61,536 nucleotides of DNA from the NCBI GenBank assembly GCA_902749685.1, contig CACVKW010000889.1:1-61536 (forward strand). Direction: 5' to 3'. Positions within the stretch are counted from its first letter, which is position 1. Every line of letters starts with the position of its first letter. Under the pieces are notes generated by a model. That model saw only the letters and a list, made by a program, of their open reading frames with translations. It had not been told where the DNA came from and made no database searches. The position numbers and the translations under genes are program-made. Below are positions 25,687 to 34,358 of this stretch, one piece after another. This DNA is from Olavius sp. associated proteobacterium Delta 1. Lineage in GTDB: Bacteria; Desulfobacterota; Desulfobacteria; Desulfobacterales; JAFDCJ01.

Positions 25687-27264
25687 ATGCAGCGCAGCGG
25701 CAAACCGGTTTGGGAGCTTACGCGTATCACCAAGTCCTTTCCGGGTGTGAAGGCGAATGACAATGTCTCGCTTGCGATATATCCGGGTGAGATCCATGCG
25801 CTGTTAGGCGCCAACGGCTGCGGGAAGACCACCTTGATTAAAATTTTTTCCGGGGTGTACCAACCCGACGCCGGCACCATCCTGTTGGCGGGCAAGCCGG
25901 TCAAAATCGAAACGCCGACCGTTGCCCGATCTCACGGTATTGCCACGGTGTTTCAGGAATTCTCCCTGGTGTCCAGCCTGACGGTCATGGAAAATATTTT
26001 CCTTGGCCGTCAGCCTGTCAGGGACAAGAGCCGGATCGTACGCTGGAACATTATGCGGCATGCAGCGACCCGCATTCTCGAAAGCCTGGAAATCGAAATC
26101 GATCCCGATCAGGAGGTGGGTACTTTATCGGTTTCCGGTCAGCAGCTGGTGGAAATTGCCAAGGCCTTTGCGGCCGATGCTTCGATGATTATTCTGGATG
26201 AACCGACTACCGCGCTGGGTGCCGATGAGATCGCTAATTTACATCGACTTTTGCGCCACATGGCACAAAGGGGCAAATCCATGCTCTATGTTTCTCATCG
26301 GCTGGATGAGGTCGTTGATCTGGTCGATTCCGTGACTATATTGAAAGACGGCCAGGTGGTCAGCACCGCGGAAGAATCCGAAATTGATCTTAGCTATATT
26401 GTCAAGAAAATGGTTGGCGAAGAAGTCAAGGACTACTATCCCAAAGTCGTTAACAAAACCGACATTCCGATTCTTGAAGTGCACAACATTAGCAGCGCTA
26501 ACAAGGTAACCGACGTCAGCTTCTCGGTTCATCGGGGCGAAGTATTCGGATTGGGCGGGGTGCTGGGATCCGGCCGCACAGAAATTGCACGGGCCATTTT
26601 TGGGATAGATTCGCTTGTCGCAGGCACTATTCATTTACATGGCCGGCCGGTGTCGATACGCTCTCCGCAGGATGCCATCCGGGTCAAGATTGCTTATGTG
26701 ACCGAAAGCCGCAAGATTGACGGCTTGTTTTTTAATTTTGAAGGACCGCCAAACATCAGCATTGCCAACCTGTCGGCTGTGATGAAAAGAGGGCTTATTC
26801 AACCCCGCAAAGAAGATCGTGTAGGTCTATCCTATATTGACAAGTTGGATATTTCGCCGGAGTCGCAAACCAAACTGGTCGGCCTGTTGTCAGGCGGAAA
26901 CCAGCAAAAGGTCATACTTTCCCGCTGGCTGTTTTCCCAGGCGGATATTTTTATTCTCGATGAGCCGACCCAGGGCATTGACATCGGAGCTAAGATAGCC
27001 CTGTTTCACCTGGTCAATGAATTAACCGCCCAGAATAAGGGCGTCATACTGATCAGCTCCGATCACGACGAGTTGCTGGCCATGAGTGACCGGATCGGCA
27101 TTGTTCGCGATGGTCGTATCGTGCAAATTTCTGAAGCCAAAGACCTGCGCCATGAAGATCTGGTCCAGGGTACGGTCGAAAAGCCACTTTCAGAAAATGT
27201 AAACGCCGGTGCCGTAGTGCCGGGCGACAACGATAGATACCTGACCCTGAACAATGAACGCTGA
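25687..27264 (+). CDS. Ribose-type sugar ABC transporter ATP-binding protein, system 1
   Basis: A 525-residue duplicated RbsA/MglA-type ATPase. The N-terminal half has Walker A GANGCGKTTLIKIFSG, the signature LSVSGQQLVEIAKAF and Walker B MIILDEPTTALG. In the C-terminal half Walker A is degenerate (GVLGSGRTEIARAIF, typical of the family), while the signature LSGGNQQKVILSRWL and Walker B IFILDEPTQGIDIG are kept. It hydrolyses ATP to drive import by the neighbouring permease and lies directly behind the binding-protein gene. Confidence 0.93.
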   Translation: MQRSGKPVWELTRITKSFPGVKANDNVSLAIYPGEIHALLGANGCGKTTLIKIFSGVYQPDAGTILLAGKPVKIETPTVARSHGIATVFQEFSLVSSLTVMENIFLGRQPVRDKSRIVRWNIMRHAATRILESLEIEIDPDQEVGTLSVSGQQLVEIAKAFAADASMIILDEPTTALGADEIANLHRLLRHMAQRGKSMLYVSHRLDEVVDLVDSVTILKDGQVVSTAEESEIDLSYIVKKMVGEEVKDYYPKVVNKTDIPILEVHNISSANKVTDVSFSVHRGEVFGLGGVLGSGRTEIARAIFGIDSLVAGTIHLHGRPVSIRSPQDAIRVKIAYVTESRKIDGLFFNFEGPPNISIANLSAVMKRGLIQPRKEDRVGLSYIDKLDISPESQTKLVGLLSGGNQQKVILSRWLFSQADIFILDEPTQGIDIGAKIALFHLVNELTAQNKGVILISSDHDELLAMSDRIGIVRDGRIVQISEAKDLRHEDLVQGTVEKPLSENVNAGAVVPGDNDRYLTLNNER

Positions 27265-27297
27265 ACCTGTGAACGCTTTCAAAAAAAGAAATTAAGG

Positions 27298-28281
27298 ATG
27301 AAAAACCTAGTCAAAACTTTTTTTCGCTCGCAAGTAATCGGACCACTGGCGGCCACCTTACTGGTCGCAATTCTGGTGGCCGTGACCACCGAGCGTTTTT
27401 TGGATGTGAACAACTTACGCAACCTTACCTTGCAGGTCAGTATTGTTTCTTTGATGGCGATTGGCTCCACCGTCGTAATTTTTGCCCAGGGCATCGATCT
27501 CAGCCCGGGTTCTATGGTTGCGTTGATGACCATGGTCTTTGCCATAACCGTAAAATTCGTGGGAATTCCGTTGCCCCCGGCTATTATTATGATACTGATA
27601 GTGGGTTGCCTGCTGGGCAGTATCAACGGATTTTTAACCGCCTATGTACGCATCCCTTCATTCATCACAACCTTAGCGGGTTTAAGCGCCTATCGGGGTC
27701 TGGCGTTCATGTTTAATAACGGTTCCCCGGTGTTTTCCATATCGGATTCGTTAGACATATTGTTTTACGGCAAATTTTTAGGTATTCCCCTGCCCTTTTT
27801 TTATGTTGTCCTTTTCTTTGCGCTGGCCAGCTTTGTGATGCGCTATACGAGACTTGGGCGGCATATATATGCGGTCGGCGGCAACGCTCCGGCGGCACAG
27901 CTTTCCGGAATCAACGTCAAACGAACACAATTGCTGTCGTTTGTCATCGCCGGCTTCATGGCAGCCGTGGCATCCATTCTGATGGCCGCCCGACTCAATT
28001 CCGGCTCCCCCAATTACGGAGTTGGCATGGAGTTGCAGGCCATTGCCGCTGCGGTTATCGGCGGAGCGAGCCTTACGGGGGGCAGAGGCAATATTCTTTC
28101 CACCTTATTTGGGGCGCTCACGATTGTGATCGTCCAAAACGGTTTGAACCTGAATGCGGTGCCGACGTCATTACAGAATATTATCATCGGTTTGATCATC
28201 CTTCTCGCAGTGGGGATTGATATGTGGCGCGAGGAAATTGGTATGGTTTTTCGGCGGATGTTACCCTCCCGTCACCAGTAA
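27298..28281 (+). CDS. Ribose-type sugar ABC transporter permease, system 1
   Basis: A 327-residue inner-membrane permease of the BPD_transp_2 (RbsC) family with about nine hydrophobic helices. Typical motifs are AQGIDLSPGSMVALMTM, YVRIPSFITTLAGL, YAVGGNAPAAQLSGINVKRTQ (ATPase-coupling loop) and AAAVIGGASLTGGRGNILSTLFGA. It is 33 bp downstream of the ATPase and ends system 1. It is followed by an inverted repeat of the CCACCAAGACAC type. Confidence 0.93.
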   Translation: MKNLVKTFFRSQVIGPLAATLLVAILVAVTTERFLDVNNLRNLTLQVSIVSLMAIGSTVVIFAQGIDLSPGSMVALMTMVFAITVKFVGIPLPPAIIMILIVGCLLGSINGFLTAYVRIPSFITTLAGLSAYRGLAFMFNNGSPVFSISDSLDILFYGKFLGIPLPFFYVVLFFALASFVMRYTRLGRHIYAVGGNAPAAQLSGINVKRTQLLSFVIAGFMAAVASILMAARLNSGSPNYGVGMELQAIAAAVIGGASLTGGRGNILSTLFGALTIVIVQNGLNLNAVPTSLQNIIIGLIILLAVGIDMWREEIGMVFRRMLPSRHQ

Positions 28282-28330
28282 GCGACTATTGCAAGGATTT
28301 ATATATAAATCCGTAAACAACTAGTTAAAG

Positions 28331-28447
28331 TTCAGCCACCAAGACACGAAGACACAAAGAATGAATATGAAGCTTAAACCTCTTATTAAAAAAGGCATCA
28401 TTAGAATTATATTAAAACCTTTGTGGCTTAGTGCCTTGGTGGCTGAA
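28331..28447. repeat. Inverted repeat TTCAGCCACCAAGACAC...CTTGGTGGCTGAA
   Basis: The arms 28331-28359 and 28419-28447 match with three mismatches around 59 bp. This GCCACCAAGACACGAAG-type pair is a dispersed element in many environmental bacterial genomes. It lies between import system 1 and the VOC gene and could lower read-through. Confidence 0.85.
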
Positions 28448-28487
28448 ATATTAAAACATTAAAATTAAAAGAACAGGAGGTAGCGTA

Positions 28488-28982
28488 ATGTCTTATCCAC
28501 GAACATTTTCCCACATAGGTCTTTCAGTAACTGATCTTGAAAAGGCCGTAGAATTTTATACCGAGGTGTTTGGCTGGTATGTCATTATGCCACCGACCCA
28601 AATCGTATCCGATGACAGTGCTATTGGCGTGATGTGCGACGATGTATTTGGTGAAGGCTGGGAGAAATTCAGAATCGCGCATTTATCCACTGGGGATAAG
28701 ATCGGCGTTGAAATTTTCGAATTTAAGAATGCCCAGAAGCCTGAAAAGCATTTCGAATATTGGAAAACCAGCATTTTCCATTTCTGCGTGCAGGACCCTG
28801 ACTTAGAGGGTTTGGCTGAAAAAATCGTAAAACATGGCGGAAAGCAGCGCATGCCGGTTCGTCACTATTATCCGGACGATAAACCTTATCGGATGGTATA
28901 TTGTGAAGACCCCTTCGGCAACATCATCGAGATCTACAGCCACAGCTATGAGTTGACTTATTCAGCCGGTGCATATGAATAA
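28488..28982 (+). CDS. VOC-superfamily (glyoxalase/dioxygenase-like) protein
   Basis: A 164-residue vicinal-oxygen-chelate protein with two betaalphabetabetabeta modules. The first opens SHIGLSVTDLEKAVEFYTEVFG (metal His at about 9), the second carries HFCVQDPDL and ends EDPFGNIIEIYSHS (metal Glu). Members are lactoylglutathione lyases, epimerases or dioxygenases; nothing here separates these. It has a strong ribosome site (AGGAGG) and is the first gene of a long plus-strand run with a 2-hydroxyacid dehydrogenase and an RraA-type protein, so a role in sugar-acid handling is inferred. Confidence 0.85.
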   Translation: MSYPRTFSHIGLSVTDLEKAVEFYTEVFGWYVIMPPTQIVSDDSAIGVMCDDVFGEGWEKFRIAHLSTGDKIGVEIFEFKNAQKPEKHFEYWKTSIFHFCVQDPDLEGLAEKIVKHGGKQRMPVRHYYPDDKPYRMVYCEDPFGNIIEIYSHSYELTYSAGAYE

Positions 28983-29015
28983 AATGGGTTAAGGCAATAT
29001 TGAAAAGGTGTTTCC

Positions 29016-30029
29016 ATGAGTCGACAATTAAAAGTGGTCATAACAGATTTTGACTATGGTGATGTAGATGTCGAGCGGGCGATCATTGAAGGCGCTGGAT
29101 TTAGTTTGGTGGCAGCGCAGTGCAAGAGCGAGGGAGAACTGATCGAAGTCGCCCATGATGCGGATGCCGTGATTTGTCAATATGCACGGGTGGGAGAAAA
29201 AACCATCAACGCCTTTACCAACTGTCGGCTAATCGCCCGCTATGGCATCGGTGTTGATATTGTTGACGTGCAGGCCGCCACCAATCGTAATATTCTGGTG
29301 ACCAATATTCCGGACTATTGCGTGGATGAAGTGGGCGACCATGCCATGGCCATGTTGCTGGCCTTGATTCGCAAATTACAGACGTATGATAAAGCCACCC
29401 GGGCCGGCATATGGCGCTGGCAGGCCGGCCAGCCGATTCACCGGATGCGGGGAAGTATCATGGGCTTTCTGGCCTTTGGCAAGATCGCCCGGGCAATTGC
29501 AGTGCGGGCGAAACCATTCGGCGTGCAAATGGTTGCTTATGATCCCTATCTAACCACGGAGGATTTCGCCCCCTATGGTGTCGCCCCGGTATCTTTTGAC
29601 GAAATAATTGAACGAACCGATTATTTAATGATCCAGATGCCTTTGACCACCAAGACCCGGGGAATAGTTGGTGAAACGGAAATGAAAAAGATGAAATCGT
29701 CATCGGTGCTCATCAACACAAGCCGCGGTCCCCTGGTGGACAATGCCGCGCTTTACCGGGCATTAAAAGAGGGGTGGATCAGCGCGGCCGGTATTGACGA
29801 CACCGTTGAAGAGCCGGCCAAGAAAAGGGACTGGAAACCGGACAATCCTTTATTTCAACTGGATAACATTATTATTACACCCCATTCGGCCTACTATTCG
29901 GAAGAATCTATCGAAGAGGCACGGCGCTGCGCGTCGGAAGAAGTTGGCCGCGTTTTAAGCGGCAATCGGCCGTTATCGCCGGTTAACCGTGTCAAGCTGG
30001 CTGACGGTACCTACTCCCTGGAAACCTGA
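29016..30029 (+). CDS. D-isomer-specific 2-hydroxyacid dehydrogenase (CtBP/phosphoglycerate dehydrogenase-like)
   Basis: A 337-residue member of the D-2-hydroxyacid dehydrogenase family. The catalytic features are present: Arg in NTSRGPLVDNAALYRAL, Glu in DDTVEEP and His in TPHSAYYS. The nucleotide-binding loop reads GFLAFGKIAR rather than GxxGxGxIGR, with the middle Gly replaced by Ala, so cofactor binding may be altered. Such enzymes reduce 2-keto acids or oxidise sugar-acid derivatives with NAD(P). ATG 29016 has AAGGTG upstream. It lies between the VOC and RraA-type genes. Confidence 0.88.
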   Translation: MSRQLKVVITDFDYGDVDVERAIIEGAGFSLVAAQCKSEGELIEVAHDADAVICQYARVGEKTINAFTNCRLIARYGIGVDIVDVQAATNRNILVTNIPDYCVDEVGDHAMAMLLALIRKLQTYDKATRAGIWRWQAGQPIHRMRGSIMGFLAFGKIARAIAVRAKPFGVQMVAYDPYLTTEDFAPYGVAPVSFDEIIERTDYLMIQMPLTTKTRGIVGETEMKKMKSSSVLINTSRGPLVDNAALYRALKEGWISAAGIDDTVEEPAKKRDWKPDNPLFQLDNIIITPHSAYYSEESIEEARRCASEEVGRVLSGNRPLSPVNRVKLADGTYSLET

Positions 30030-30095
30030 AATTAATCCGCCCTGAAAAATAGAACATGCAGGGTTGTAAATTGTTCTTTGAAAATTGAGAGATAT
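30030..30095 (+). repeat. TTAATCCGCCCTGAAAAA intergenic repeat
   Basis: It begins ATTAATCCGCCCTGAAAAA and keeps the partner block TTCTTTGAA that also follows the longer copies at 36012 and 48719. It lies between the dehydrogenase and RraA-family genes, so it may sit inside one transcript. Confidence 0.75.
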
Positions 30096-30160
30096 TCGCT
30101 TAATTAGGCCACCAGTCAACCAATCAACTACATTATATAAGTTGGAAAGGAGTCAACTAA

Positions 30161-30835
30161 ATGGCACAGATCATAAATGAATTCAAACGACCGGATAAAG
30201 CCCTGCTGGAACAGTACCAGGAGGTTGCAAAATGCTACAGTGCATCCTGTGTCTTTGCAGATGTTCAGAGACGCAGGGGAGTCATGCACAGCGCGCTAAA
30301 GCCTATTTCCAACGGTACCCTGGTCGGTCCCGCCCTGACCGTTAAGCTTTCAGTCGGTGACCTTCAGGATTGCCTCGATGCGTTGACGGTCGCCCAGGCC
30401 GGAGATGTGATCGTGGTAGACGCCGGCGGCGAAACCGAGACGTCAATCTGGGGCGGACTGATGGGGGGACTGTGCCTGCAAAAAGGCGTTCGAGGCGCCA
30501 TTGTTGATGGCGCGGTCAGAGACATCGATGAGTTGCGGGATCTCGGATTTTTCCTGTTTTCCCGCTCGGTAACTGCCCGCGGCACCCATACCATGTATTC
30601 GAAAAGAAAAGATGAAATGGATTTGAATGTACCGATCCAGTGTGGCGGAGTCGTGGTAAACCCGGGAGATATGATTATTGGCGATGAAAACGGTATCTCG
30701 GTGGTTGCCAATACAGAACTTGAAGCGGTCCTCAAGCTTGCCCAGGAACAGGCTGAGCGCGAGGAACAAACCCGCCAGGCCATCAATGCCGGCAAAACCG
30801 TTGATGAATTGCTGGAAGAGTTCGGCCGTATCTGA
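30161..30835 (+). CDS. RraA/4-hydroxy-4-methyl-2-oxoglutarate aldolase family protein
   Basis: A 224-residue RraA-like fold protein. The family core is visible: SASCVFADVQRRRGVM near the start, GPALTVKLSVGDLQDCLDAL, VIVVDAGGETETSIWGGLMG (residues about 85-104), GAIVDGAVRDIDELRDLGF (Arg-Asp of the active site) and VVNPGDMIIGDENGISVV. Members include pyruvate-yielding HMG/CHA aldolases as well as RNase E inhibitors; in a catabolic cluster the aldolase reading is likelier. Often misnamed demethylmenaquinone methyltransferase. AAGGAG precedes the ATG. Confidence 0.87.
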   Translation: MAQIINEFKRPDKALLEQYQEVAKCYSASCVFADVQRRRGVMHSALKPISNGTLVGPALTVKLSVGDLQDCLDALTVAQAGDVIVVDAGGETETSIWGGLMGGLCLQKGVRGAIVDGAVRDIDELRDLGFFLFSRSVTARGTHTMYSKRKDEMDLNVPIQCGGVVVNPGDMIIGDENGISVVANTELEAVLKLAQEQAEREEQTRQAINAGKTVDELLEEFGRI

Positions 30836-30869
30836 CAACTGATGAAATTAAATTCTTATAAGGAATAAA

Positions 30870-31562
30870 ATGGCTACGAGAGCGCTCAACGATACGATCA
30901 AGCAGATTTCCAGACCCAAATCTTTAACCGCAATTGCCGTTGAGTATATTCGCGAAGCGATTGCCAAAGGCGATCTTGGGCTAGGGCACCCGATTTCAGA
31001 AAGTGCCCTGGCATCTTCACTTGGAATCAGCAAAACTCCGGTGCGCGAAGCACTGGCCCAACTGAAAATCGAAGGTCTGGTGATCATATTTCCTCAAAAA
31101 GGAACCTTTGTTTTCACCATGAGTGAGCAAGAGGTGGTCGAAATTTGCGAGTTTAGATACACTCTGGAAAGCGCTGCTCTGAAAATGGCAATTCAAGGTA
31201 GCCAGCAGGCGTTCCTCAACGAATTGAAGGAGATCGAAATCAAGATGTCGGCGGCCCGCCGGGAAAAAAGGGGCGATCGATATTTGGACCTCGATGCCGA
31301 TTTTCATGCGCTTTTTTTCAAATATTGCGGCAACCAATTTATGGTTGAAGCCTATCGCATGATCGTCGCGCGGGTAGCCGCCGTCAGAACCCATTTAGCG
31401 GCCCTGCCGCGTCATACGGAAAAATCTTATAATGAGCACAAAAAAATGACCAAAAGCATCGAGGAAAACCGACTGGATGAAGCGTTGAAGATTCTGGATG
31501 AACATATCTCACGTACAAAGGAATCTGCCGCACGTCACATTCCGCGGTACAGCCTTTTATAA
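30870..31562 (+). CDS. GntR-family (FadR/FCD subgroup) transcriptional regulator
   Basis: A 230-residue regulator with an N-terminal winged helix (ALASSLGISKTPVREALAQL, about residues 49-68) and an all-helical FCD ligand domain whose metal-type residues fall in LDADFHALFFKYCGN (Asp/His, about 138-152). FadR/GntR proteins of this group repress sugar-acid or organic-acid operons until a metabolite binds. It lies between the RraA gene and the second importer, so it probably controls both neighbouring operons. Confidence 0.9.
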   Translation: MATRALNDTIKQISRPKSLTAIAVEYIREAIAKGDLGLGHPISESALASSLGISKTPVREALAQLKIEGLVIIFPQKGTFVFTMSEQEVVEICEFRYTLESAALKMAIQGSQQAFLNELKEIEIKMSAARREKRGDRYLDLDADFHALFFKYCGNQFMVEAYRMIVARVAAVRTHLAALPRHTEKSYNEHKKMTKSIEENRLDEALKILDEHISRTKESAARHIPRYSLL

Positions 31563-31615
31563 TCAGTCATTTTCTAAACAACCAATCGAGCCAATTCACC
31601 AAAAAGGGGGGTATC

Positions 31616-32596
31616 ATGAAACTAAAAAAACTGCTGGCAATGGTGTTGATACTGAGCTGCTTTTTCATCTTTTTTTTAGGTATGGGAAGTTCAGCCTTTG
31701 CGGAAGAGGAGTACATCTATGTCTCATGCATGGGCAACCTCGAGTTTTTTAACGCCCACAAGTTCGGCTGGAAATGGGGCGGCGAACGGCTGGGTGTCAA
31801 AACCACTTATGTCGGTCCGGCCGAGTATGACTTGAATGCCATGGTTGCCGCCTTTGATCGGGCGATCGCCAAACAGCCCAAGGGGATTGTTGTGTTTGCG
31901 GTCGAATCGGTTTTAATCCCTTCGATCAACAAGGCGGCCGCGGCCGGCATTCCGGTGGTGACCATCCTGGGTGATCTGCCGAACTCAAAGCGGTTGGCCT
32001 TTGTCGGCTCCCACCAGTACACATTAGGGTTTTTAGGCGGCCAAAAGTTAGCCCAGGCCCTGGGCGGCAAGGGCAAGGTTGCCGTTCTGAGTATTCCCGG
32101 CGTAAAAATGTTCGATGACCGGGAAGAAGGCTTTCGGGCCGCCTTCAAGGATTCTGCGGGAATTTCGGTGGTGCAGGTAGGCGACACCAAAGCCGACACT
32201 GTTACGGCCATCAATGTCGCCAAGAGCATCATGTTGCGTCATCCCGACCTGGCCGGATTTGCCTGCACCGATTCCACGGGCGGCATCGGCTCGGCCACGG
32301 CGGCCGAAGAGACCGGCAAGGCCGGTACGGTCAAAATAATTTCCATGGACCGCAATTCCGATGTCCTTCAAAAAATTCAAAAAGGAGTCATTACCGGCAC
32401 GGTGGTTCAAAACGATGCCTCCATGGCCTACTGGGCGCTGCTGGTGTTATACAACCATGTCCATAATCAGGCCCCGCTGACCAGCAACAACCAGGCGGCC
32501 AAAGTCAGCTCCGAACCCGATGTGGTCTACACCTCCGTAAACTACGCCGACAAATCGAATCTCAAATTTTTCCTGGAAGCCAATAAGATGTACTAG
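31616..32596 (+). CDS. Ribose-type sugar ABC transporter substrate-binding protein, system 2
   Basis: A 326-residue Peripla_BP_4 protein with a signal peptide (KLLAMVLILSCFFIFFLGMG, cleaved at about SAFA). Ligand-domain motifs are AMVAAFDRAIAKQPKGIVVFAVES, GIPVVTILGDLPNSKRLAFVGSH, VAVLSIPGVKMFDDREEGF and GVITGTVVQNDASMAYWAL. It is closest in style to xylose/ribose-binding proteins and less like that of system 1. AAGGGGGG precedes the ATG. A perfect 11-bp stem-loop lies after its stop codon, ahead of the ATPase gene. Confidence 0.9.
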   Translation: MKLKKLLAMVLILSCFFIFFLGMGSSAFAEEEYIYVSCMGNLEFFNAHKFGWKWGGERLGVKTTYVGPAEYDLNAMVAAFDRAIAKQPKGIVVFAVESVLIPSINKAAAAGIPVVTILGDLPNSKRLAFVGSHQYTLGFLGGQKLAQALGGKGKVAVLSIPGVKMFDDREEGFRAAFKDSAGISVVQVGDTKADTVTAINVAKSIMLRHPDLAGFACTDSTGGIGSATAAEETGKAGTVKIISMDRNSDVLQKIQKGVITGTVVQNDASMAYWALLVLYNHVHNQAPLTSNNQAAKVSSEPDVVYTSVNYADKSNLKFFLEANKMY

Positions 32597-32614
32597 CCGT
32601 ATGCAGGCTAAGCG

Positions 32615-32641
32615 CAGGGATACAGCCAATCTGTATCCCTG
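32615..32641 (+). terminator. Stem-loop after the system 2 binding-protein gene
   Basis: CAGGGATACAG (32615-32625) pairs perfectly with CTGTATCCCTG (32631-32641) around CCAAT. There is no strong U-run, so it may stabilise the binding-protein mRNA rather than end transcription, as in other ABC operons where the binding protein is made in excess. Confidence 0.7.
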
Positions 32642-32828
32642 GAGAGTTTATTAAAAAGCGAATATCGAATCATGAATATTCCGCCGGAGGCGGATCGAAG
32701 TAAGGCATTGTTTTTGGGTTCCAAGCTCACCGTTCAAAGGATTTGAAGGGCAGTGCTGCGCCTAAACCTTGAACCTTTGAACTCAGAACCCAGAACCTTT
32801 GCACCTTTTTCAGGTGGGCCCGATAGCG

Positions 32829-34358
32829 ATGGAAGAAATACTTAAAGTCGAGAGCCTTTCTAAAAGATTTCCGGGCGTCCTGGCGGTTGACAATGTCAGT
32901 TTTGGTTTACGGAAAGGCGAAATCCTGGCCCTGGTCGGTGAAAACGGTGCCGGTAAAAGCACGTTGACCAGCATGCTGGGGGGGGTATTGAGTCCGGATT
33001 ACGGCCGCATCTTTCTCAAAGGAAAGGCCGTCTACTTTCAATCTTCCCATAATGCTATTGCCGAAGGTATCAGCATGGTTTTCCAGGAGCTGTCCCTGGT
33101 GAGTACCCTCTCGGTGGCCGAAAATATATTTGCCAATCGCCACCCGGTGGGGCCGATCAACAATATTCGCTGGCGCCGGCTTTACCGGGAAACCAGGGAC
33201 CTGCTGCGCAATTTCAAGCTCGACCTTAATCCCATGGTGCCGGTCAAGCGACTTTCCATGGGGCAGCAGCAAATTCTGGAAATCTTAAAAGCCATCTCCA
33301 CTGATCCGGTGGTGCTGATTTTAGATGAGCCCACCTCATCGCTCACCGAAGCGGAAACCGATTATCTCTTTGACGAGATTCGCAAGCTCCAGGATCAGGG
33401 AATGTCCTTTATCTACATTACACACAAACTCTCAGAGATTTTCCGGATTGCCAATCGGGTCATGGTGATGCGAGACGGCAACCATGTCGGGACCGAGGAC
33501 GTCAGCGAAGTCAACGAAGCCCAGCTCGTCTCCATGATGGTGGGGCGTGAAATTGAAAACGTATATGGTGCTGCTTCCGGCAGCCCGGTCTCGACCGAGT
33601 ATTTTCGGATAGAAAACTTCTGTTGCGAGGGTGCCTTTCGGAACATCACCTTTGGACTGCAGCGCGGTGAGATCCTCGGATTTGCCGGACTGGTGGGAGC
33701 CGGGCGAACCGAGCTGGCCCTGTCCATTTTTGGGGCCGAACCCAGGGATTCCGGCAATATTTTTATCGACGGTCAACCGGTAACCATTTTGCGGCCGAGC
33801 GATGCAATTAAAAACAGGATTGCCTATTTAACCGAAGACCGCAAAGGCCAGGGCCTATATCTATCGATGCAGATTCGGGAAAACCTGATCGCGCCCTTTC
33901 TAAAACAGTTGAGTTCACCGATTGGTTTTTTGAAGAAAAAGATTATTGATCGGCATGCACGCCAAAAAGTGGAAGAATTTGCCCTCGCAACCCCATCCAT
34001 ATATCAAAAACTTCTGAATCTCTCAGGGGGCAACCAGCAAAAGTGTCTGGTCGCCATGTGGATGGGAATTCGGCCGGAGGTGATTATCTTTGATGAGCCC
34101 ACCCGCGGCGTGGATGTCGGCGCCAGGGTGGAAATTTATCAAAAATTGCGGCAATTCGCAGCAGCGGAAACCGGCATCATCATCATCTCATCCGATCTGC
34201 CGGAGCTGATCGGCATGTGTGACCGGATTATTGTTATGCGTCAAGGCGAGATTACCGCAGAAGTCTTAGCCCAGGATTTTTCGGAGGAATTAATCCTTTC
34301 ATTTGCCGCTGGAATCAAAAAAAATGTCAATGCGGGTGAATCCAGAAAACGAAACTAA
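32829..34358 (+). CDS. Ribose-type sugar ABC transporter ATP-binding protein, system 2
   Basis: A 509-residue double ATPase of the RbsA/XylG type. The N-half has Walker A GENGAGKSTLTSMLGG, the signature LSMGQQQILEILKAI and Walker B VLILDEPTSSLTEAE. The C-half has GLVGAGRTELALSIFG, LSGGNQQKCLVAMWM and IIFDEPTRGVDVGARVEIYQ. ATG 32829 (MEEILKVESLSKRFPGV) is preferred over the longer frame from 32799, because the extra residues are not conserved in this family. The 230-bp gap from the binding-protein gene is filled with repeats. Confidence 0.92.
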   Translation: MEEILKVESLSKRFPGVLAVDNVSFGLRKGEILALVGENGAGKSTLTSMLGGVLSPDYGRIFLKGKAVYFQSSHNAIAEGISMVFQELSLVSTLSVAENIFANRHPVGPINNIRWRRLYRETRDLLRNFKLDLNPMVPVKRLSMGQQQILEILKAISTDPVVLILDEPTSSLTEAETDYLFDEIRKLQDQGMSFIYITHKLSEIFRIANRVMVMRDGNHVGTEDVSEVNEAQLVSMMVGREIENVYGAASGSPVSTEYFRIENFCCEGAFRNITFGLQRGEILGFAGLVGAGRTELALSIFGAEPRDSGNIFIDGQPVTILRPSDAIKNRIAYLTEDRKGQGLYLSMQIRENLIAPFLKQLSSPIGFLKKKIIDRHARQKVEEFALATPSIYQKLLNLSGGNQQKCLVAMWMGIRPEVIIFDEPTRGVDVGARVEIYQKLRQFAAAETGIIIISSDLPELIGMCDRIIVMRQGEITAEVLAQDFSEELILSFAAGIKKNVNAGESRKRN

